Of a stretch of DNA of 8,046 nucleotides, positions 4,389-8,046 are shown in pieces. This DNA is from an archaeon UBA168. GTDB lineage: Archaea; Thermoproteota; Thermoprotei_A; Marsarchaeales; UBA168. The stretch is taken from positions 1 through 8,046 of the forward strand of contig DAYW01000017.1 of the NCBI GenBank assembly GCA_002507085.1. The letters are read 5' to 3'. The notes under the pieces were generated by a model. It searched no databases and was not told the origin of the DNA. It saw only the letters and a list, made by a program, of their open reading frames with translations. Both the position numbers and the translations under genes were made by a program. The first letter of the stretch is position 1. Every line of letters starts with the position of its first letter.

Positions 4389-4410
4389 GCGATTACGTAA
4401 ATCTCACGAA

Positions 4411-4803
4411 ATGAGCAAGCCAGTGGAATTAGGCACTCTAAAAGAGGGAAATTACATAATATTAGACGATGAACCGTGCAGAATAGTTGAGGTCGAGCAC
4501 AGCAAGCCGGGAAAACACGGAGGCGCAAAGGCCAGAGTCGTCGGCATAGGCCTCTTCACCCAAAACAAGCGCACCCTGGTGGCGCCAGTCGATGCCTCAG
4601 TGCAGGTGCCAATAGTTGAGAGGCGCAGCGCGCAGATAATCTCGAAGGCCGGAAACACTTTCCAGCTCATGGATCTTGAAGATTTTCACACGTTTGACGT
4701 AAGCGAGGGCATAGAGCCAGACCTTGCCGCTAGGCTCCAGCCTGGCGTGGAAGTTGAGTATTGGCTTATAATGGGAAGGCCAAAGGTCATAAGGACGAAG
4801 TGA
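4411..4803 (+). CDS. eif5A: translation factor aIF5A (hypusine-containing)
   Basis: A 130-residue archaeal IF5A, homologue of eIF5A and EF-P. It binds the ribosomal E site and relieves stalling at difficult peptide bonds. The hypusination loop is SKPGKHGGAKAR; by alignment with the eukaryotic STSKTGKHGHAK loop, K35 receives the deoxyhypusine/hypusine modification. The N-terminal SH3-like part is followed by a C-terminal OB fold (IVERRSAQIIS, FQLMDLEDFHTF, VEYWLIMGRPKVIRTK). The start is ATG with a TATA box 26 bp upstream and no Shine-Dalgarno sequence, so it is leaderless. It heads the plus-strand cluster. A deoxyhypusine synthase gene is not in this window. Confidence 0.97.
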   Translation: MSKPVELGTLKEGNYIILDDEPCRIVEVEHSKPGKHGGAKARVVGIGLFTQNKRTLVAPVDASVQVPIVERRSAQIISKAGNTFQLMDLEDFHTFDVSEGIEPDLAARLQPGVEVEYWLIMGRPKVIRTK

Positions 4804-4956
4804 ATGAAAGCCCCTATGATCGAAAAGCTGGCTGAATTTTATGAAGAGCCTTATGAGTGGAGAGGGGTGAAACGCCGATGTTGGACTCCCTTAAGGGTTC
4901 CCTGCAGGCGGCGCTCGACAAGCTCAGAGGGGCAGCCGCGGTCAACGACAAGCTGA
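4804..4956 (+). CDS. possible 50-codon small ORF between eif5A and srp54
   Basis: An ATG directly follows the eif5A stop (TGA-ATG) and opens a 50-residue frame. The first 22 codons, starting MKAPMIEKLAEFYEEPYEW, fill the intergenic gap and look protein-like. The rest runs out of frame through the start of srp54 and looks random and arginine-rich. It could be a small coupled peptide, the remnant of a lost gene, or chance. I do not recognise it. A weak TATA-like TTTTATGA at 4837-4844 and the srp54 ribosome-binding site lie within it. Confidence 0.2.
   Translation: MKAPMIEKLAEFYEEPYEWRGVKRRCWTPLRVPCRRRSTSSEGQPRSTTS
4864..4870 (+). promoter_or_regulatory. ribosome-binding site deciding the srp54 start
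   Basis: GGGGTGA lies seven bases before ATG 4878. This spacing selects ATG 4878 over the in-frame GTG at 4857, which has no such site. Confidence 0.6.
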
Positions 4957-6197
4957 TCGACGAGACCGTCAAACAGATAGAGAAGGCCCTCCTTCTTGCC
5001 GACGTCTCACTTCCTCTTGTAGCCTCTCTGTCATCTCAGATAAGGGAAAAGGCCAAGACCGAGGAAGCCCCGCCGGGATACACAAAAAAGGACGTGGTTT
5101 TGAAGCTGATTTACGACGAGCTCGTGAACCTACTGGGAGGAAGCTCTCCTCGCATCCCAAAGCCCGACAAGAACCAGGAGCACAAGGTAATGCTGATCGG
5201 AATAGAGGGAAGCGGCAAGACCACAACTGCAGGCAAGCTCGCCCTTTACTACAAGAAGGCGGGCTACTCCGTTGGCCTGATCTCACTTGACAACTACAGG
5301 CTTGGCGCCGCGGAGCAGCTCAGGCAGCTGGCCGACAAGGTCGGCGTGCCATTTTACGCAGATCCATCATCACCCACAAGGAAGGCCTTTGAAGAGGGCC
5401 TGAAGCAGCTGAGGGAGCGCGGCGCGAAGCTTATCATAATAGACACCGCGGGCAGGCACAAGGACGAGGAAGGCCTCATGCAGGAGATGGGAGAGCTGAA
5501 CAACTTCATTCACCCCGATCACGTGATGCTGGTTATCGACGCGAACTTGGGGCAAAGCGCCTCATCGCAAGCAGCGGCTTTCTCATCCAAGGTCAAGGTC
5601 GGGTCCGTCGTCATAACAAAGCTCGACGGATCTGGAAAGGGGGGAGGGGCTCTTTCAGCCGTCGCCTACTTAAAGGTGCCAGTCTCCTTCATAGGCGTCG
5701 GCGAGGGCTTAGACGACATAGAGGAGTTCGATGCTTCGAGCTTCGTAAGCAGGCTGCTCGGCATGGGAGACCTGAGATCCCTTATAATGGCCATGCAGGC
5801 AGCAGAAAAAGAGCAAGAGGAGTCGCTGGAGCGCATGGCCAGCGGGCGCATGACCCTTGATGACATGCTCAGCCAGATAAGGGCCTTTAGAAAGATGGGG
5901 CCTCTAAGCAGCGTTTTGGAAAAGCTCCCGATCGGCGGAGGGCTGAAAATTGACCAGCTGACCGAGGAACAGGGTGAGGAGCGCATGAAAAAGTGGGAGG
6001 TCATAATTCAATCCATGAACAAGAAGGAGAGAAGCGATCCCTCGATTTTAGACTCTTCGCGCATAAGGAGGATAGCCAAGGGCTCGGGCACGCGCCCCGA
6101 GGACGTCAAGGACATGATCAGGCAGTACGAGCTTTTGAAGAAGACCATGAAAAACGTGAGGAGAAACAAGCGCCTTGCCAACCTTTTGGGTGGTTAA
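4878..6197 (+). CDS. srp54: signal recognition particle GTPase SRP54
   Basis: A 439-residue SRP54/Ffh that binds signal peptides on translating ribosomes and docks with FtsY at the membrane. The N domain includes ALLLADVSL (37-45). The G domain has P loop GIEGSGKTT (108-116), G2 region DNYRLGAAEQL (138-148), G3 DTAGR (189-193), G4 TKLDG (247-251) and a G5 region around FIGVGEGLDD. The M domain (about 300-439) contains KMGPLSSVLEKLP and the RNA-binding RIRRIAKGSGT. Some G-domain residues differ from the usual family pattern: GIEGSGK for GxQGSGK, YRLGA for YRPxA, and LDGSGKGGG for LDGTAKGGG. The start is ATG 4878, seven bases after GGGGTGA. GTG 4857 is in frame but adds seven residues not expected for the family. 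It lies 74 bp after eif5A and 3 bp before pus10. The SRP RNA gene is not here. Confidence 0.97.
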   Translation: MLDSLKGSLQAALDKLRGAAAVNDKLIDETVKQIEKALLLADVSLPLVASLSSQIREKAKTEEAPPGYTKKDVVLKLIYDELVNLLGGSSPRIPKPDKNQEHKVMLIGIEGSGKTTTAGKLALYYKKAGYSVGLISLDNYRLGAAEQLRQLADKVGVPFYADPSSPTRKAFEEGLKQLRERGAKLIIIDTAGRHKDEEGLMQEMGELNNFIHPDHVMLVIDANLGQSASSQAAAFSSKVKVGSVVITKLDGSGKGGGALSAVAYLKVPVSFIGVGEGLDDIEEFDASSFVSRLLGMGDLRSLIMAMQAAEKEQEESLERMASGRMTLDDMLSQIRAFRKMGPLSSVLEKLPIGGGLKIDQLTEEQGEERMKKWEVIIQSMNKKERSDPSILDSSRIRRIAKGSGTRPEDVKDMIRQYELLKKTMKNVRRNKRLANLLGG

Positions 6198-6200
6198 GTG

Positions 6201-7535
6201 ATGGAGATACTGGACAAATCGTTGCAGCTCCTGAAAGAGCACCCTCTTTGCGATCACTGCCTCGGCCGCATGTTCGCACGGTACGGCAGAGGCCTGAAGA
6301 ACGAGGAGAGGGGGGCCGCCATAAAGGCCGCGCTGACCATGGAAGCGCATAAGGAGATATCCAGCGGAGGAGAGGAGACGCTAAGGGTCTTGTGGACTAA
6401 CGGCGCTTACGAGCCAGCTATGAAGGCCTTGGTGTTCGAGGGGCGGGAGGTCAGCGAGCAGCCTAAGAGCTGCGAGGTCTGCGGTGGCGTTATGGATAAG
6501 CTGGGCGATGCCGTAAGGGATGCCCTGTCTCAGCTCTCGGAGATCCAGTGGAGCACCTTCCTGGTGGCAACGGTTGGCGCCGAGCCCATAATGAAAAAAG
6601 AAGAGGCGCTGGCCGTGAACAACGGCCTCGAGGGATACGAGTCGGTGAAGTGGGAGATCAACAGGGAAGTTGGAAAGGCCATATCCGCAGCTACGGGAAA
6701 AGAGGTTGAGCTCAAGAACCCTGACGTGATCGTGGAAGTACATCCGCTTTCCATGACGGTCTCGCTGAACATCTCTCCGGTCTACGTTTACGGGCGGTAC
6801 CTGAAGCTGGAAAGGGGAATTCCTCAATCCAGATGGCTTTGCAGCTACTGCCATGGGAAGGGATGCCCGCATTGCAACTTCACCGGGAAGAAGTACCCCA
6901 CCTCCGTGGAGGAAGAGATCGCGGCCGTGCTTGTCCCGCTGGCTAAGGCGGAGGGCGAGAAAATACACGCCGCTGGCAGGGAAGACGTGGACGCGAGGAT
7001 GTTGGGCAGCGGAAGGCCTTTCGTCATGGAGCTTCTCAGCCCAAAGATAAGACAGATTGACCTGAGCTCGGCAGAGGAGGCCATAAGGGAGCACTCAGGA
7101 GGCAAGGTGGAGGTCAGAGGGTTAAAGCTCGTGGGAAAGGAAGCGGTGAGCGTGGTTAAGGGAGAGGAAAAGAGCAAGAAGACCTACGAAGGGGTGATCG
7201 AGAGCGCCGAGGACGTAACCGATGACGACATATCCGTTCTGAACTCGGCCTTTAATGGGGTAGAGATAACCCAGCGCACACCCACCAGGGTGAGCAGGAG
7301 AAGGGCCGACCTAGTTAGAAAGAAGACCATTTACGAGCTCAAAGTAGAAAGAGTTGACTCAAAAACGCTTAAGTTCGTCGTGAAAGCGGAAGGAGGCACG
7401 TACATAAAGGAGTTAATAAGCGGCGACGGCGGTAGGACTTTGCCGAGCTTGTCGAGTAAAATAGGAAAATCGCTTAAATGTAAGTTATTAGATGTTATGG
7501 AGGTAGAGGGCCCATTTGAAAGCCAAGGGATATAG
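6201..7535 (+). CDS. pus10: tRNA pseudouridine synthase Pus10
   Basis: A 444-residue archaeal Pus10, which makes pseudouridine at tRNA position 55 (and often 54) in the T loop. The N-terminal region has zinc-ligand pairs C17/C20 and C91/C94 flanking a short domain. A THUMP-like domain follows (about 97-200). A cysteine-rich insert CSYCHGKGCPHCNFTGKKY (214-232) leads into the catalytic domain. The catalytic motif is GREDVDARMLGSGRPF (259-274), where D262 aligns with the aspartate of the GRTD motif of TruA-like synthases. The C-terminal part ends KAEGGTYIKELISGDGGRTLPSLSSKIG. The start is ATG 6201, six bases after GGTGGT (6189-6194). GTG 6198, immediately after the srp54 stop, is in frame and adds one residue. 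It overlaps rpl21e by 20 bp. Both tRNAs in this window carry the TTC T-loop sequence that Pus10 targets. Confidence 0.95.
   Translation: MEILDKSLQLLKEHPLCDHCLGRMFARYGRGLKNEERGAAIKAALTMEAHKEISSGGEETLRVLWTNGAYEPAMKALVFEGREVSEQPKSCEVCGGVMDKLGDAVRDALSQLSEIQWSTFLVATVGAEPIMKKEEALAVNNGLEGYESVKWEINREVGKAISAATGKEVELKNPDVIVEVHPLSMTVSLNISPVYVYGRYLKLERGIPQSRWLCSYCHGKGCPHCNFTGKKYPTSVEEEIAAVLVPLAKAEGEKIHAAGREDVDARMLGSGRPFVMELLSPKIRQIDLSSAEEAIREHSGGKVEVRGLKLVGKEAVSVVKGEEKSKKTYEGVIESAEDVTDDDISVLNSAFNGVEITQRTPTRVSRRRADLVRKKTIYELKVERVDSKTLKFVVKAEGGTYIKELISGDGGRTLPSLSSKIGKSLKCKLLDVMEVEGPFESQGI
7499..7510 (+). promoter_or_regulatory. ribosome-binding sites for rpl21e inside pus10
   Basis: GGAGGT (7499-7504) and GAGGG (7506-7510) lie 11 and 5 bases before the TTG start at 7516. 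They sit inside the last codons of pus10, which supports both the TTG start and translational coupling. Confidence 0.6.
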
Positions 7536-7803
7536 GAGAAAGGGTAGAAGCGCGCTGGGAAGGAATGGAGAGAAGGCCGGCTTTCCTCCCCTTAGAAGGT
7601 GGCTTGCCACTTACGAGGAGGGACAGAAGGTCATAATCGACATATGGCCTGGAGTTTACGAGGGAATGCCCCACGCTAGGTACCAGGGAAAAGTGGGACA
7701 GGTGCTCGAGAAGAGGGGCAGGTGCTACGTGGTTGCTATCCCCCTTGACAAGAGGAGCGCGAAGCTGACCGTTTCACCAGTTCACATAAGGCCGGCCGCG
7801 TAG
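7516..7803 (+). CDS. rpl21e: 50S ribosomal protein L21e
   Basis: A 95-residue ribosomal protein of the archaeal/eukaryotic L21e family. The signature N-terminus KAKGYRRKGRSALGRN is basic and rRNA-binding. It is followed by an SH3-like barrel: YEEGQKVIIDIWPGVYEGMPHARYQGKVGQVLEKRGRCYVV. The end is LTVSPVHIRPAA. Length is normal. The start is TTG, overlapping pus10 by 20 bp, with GGAGGT and GAGGG inside pus10 as ribosome-binding sites. It is followed by rpoF after 9 bp. The pair rpl21e-rpoF is a conserved archaeal neighbourhood, which supports both calls. Confidence 0.96.
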   Translation: MKAKGYRRKGRSALGRNGEKAGFPPLRRWLATYEEGQKVIIDIWPGVYEGMPHARYQGKVGQVLEKRGRCYVVAIPLDKRSAKLTVSPVHIRPAA

Positions 7804-7812
7804 GTGGTTCTT

Positions 7813-8046
7813 TTGAAGATATTGGAGAAGAAGGAAATAACCATAGCTGAGGCCAGCCAGTACTATGGCAGGATAGCGGTAACCACGAACTACGAAGACG
7901 CCATAGTGCAAGAGTATCTCAGCAAGTTCTCAAAGCTTCCGGCCGAAAAGTCAAGGGAGCTGGTTGATGAGCTGGTGAGCAAGGGAGTCAGCGTTCCGAC
8001 GGCTGTGTCCATAGCCAACTCGATGCCCAGCACAAGGGACGAGCTG
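7813..8046 (+). CDS. rpoF: DNA-directed RNA polymerase subunit F (Rpo4), 5' part
   Basis: The first 78 residues of archaeal Rpo4 (RpoF, homologue of Rpb4), cut by the right edge. With Rpo7 (RpoE) it forms the polymerase stalk that contacts nascent RNA and initiation factors. Family features are the N-terminal strand MKILEKKEITIAEASQYY, which packs on Rpo7, then helices with YLSKFSKLPAEKSRELVDELV and the start of the HRDC-like region (VSVPTAVSIANSMPSTRDEL). The start is taken as TTG 7813, about five bases after GGTGGTT, the same ribosome-binding form as used by pus10. GTG 7804, directly after the rpl21e stop, is in frame and would add three residues. It is co-transcribed with rpl21e. About one third of the protein should lie beyond the window. 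Confidence 0.93.
   Translation, partial: MKILEKKEITIAEASQYYGRIAVTTNYEDAIVQEYLSKFSKLPAEKSRELVDELVSKGVSVPTAVSIANSMPSTRDEL

Larger units (their letters stand above)
4306..4394. repeat. three AGCGATW copies between the divergent promoters
   Basis: AGCGATA reads on the minus strand at 4312-4306 and 4372-4366, and AGCGATT on the plus strand at 4388-4394. The two outer copies extend to TAAGCGATWAC, each read in the direction of its own gene (rpl10e on minus, eif5A on plus). This could be a shared binding motif for both promoters. With only three copies, chance is possible. Confidence 0.35.

Noticed and set aside
4857..4877. GTG start seven codons upstream of the srp54 ATG
   Set aside because: The GTG follows an in-frame TGA and has no ribosome-binding site, while GGGGTGA is ideally placed for ATG 4878, which gives the usual SRP54 N-terminus.
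6381..7094. 237-residue minus-strand frame inside pus10
   Set aside because: It is antisense to a strongly supported Pus10 with conserved motifs throughout. Its composition is that of an antisense frame, and no start signals are visible.
1..8046. CRISPR arrays, insertion sequences, defence or other accessory systems
   Set aside because: No direct repeat arrays, transposase-like frames or terminal repeats were seen. All well-supported genes are conserved housekeeping functions or a small regulator.

Overview
The window is archaeal. It carries archaeal RNA polymerase subunits (RpoL, RpoF), transcription factor S, ribosomal proteins L10e and L21e, aIF5A, SRP54, Pus10, Dph2 and an Nre-family protein. 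Two tRNA genes lack an encoded CCA, and TATA boxes sit about 25 bp upstream of starts. The arginine (AGG/AGA) and isoleucine (ATA) codon use, a tRNA intron at an unusual position and the SRP54-pus10-rpl21e-rpoF gene order suggest a thermophilic member of the TACK group. The lineage cannot be fixed from this sequence alone. TTG start codons are common.

Left part (1-1407), all on the minus strand. The first bases of a gene leaving the left edge are followed by a small winged-helix protein (109-411), tRNA-Asp(GTC) (471-545), tfs (584-913), rpoL (971-1264) and intron-containing tRNA-Leu(TAA) (1311-1407). RpoL and TFS probably form one transcription-machinery operon (rpoL first). Each of the other units has its own TATA box.

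Middle (1408-4269). nreA (plus, 1506-2750) diverges from tRNA-Leu and converges on the minus-strand pair rpl10e-dph2. The dph2 frame has no stop at the expected family length and runs 345 bp antisense through the 3' end of nreA. Dph2 starts the diphthamide modification of EF2. rpl10e and dph2 overlap by 8 bp and are probably translated together.

Right part (4270-8046). A 141-bp divergent promoter region, rich in inverted repeats, separates rpl10e-dph2 from a tightly packed plus-strand cluster: aIF5A, SRP54, Pus10, L21e, RpoF (cut by the right edge). This is a housekeeping cluster for translation, co-translational targeting, tRNA modification and transcription.

I see no mobile element, CRISPR array, defence system or other accessory module. 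The points worth a second look are the dph2/nreA convergent overlap, the noncanonical tRNA-Leu intron with its extended flanking pairing, a T-stem mismatch in tRNA-Asp, and several inverted repeats placed on core promoters. No region longer than 300 bases lacks a gene.
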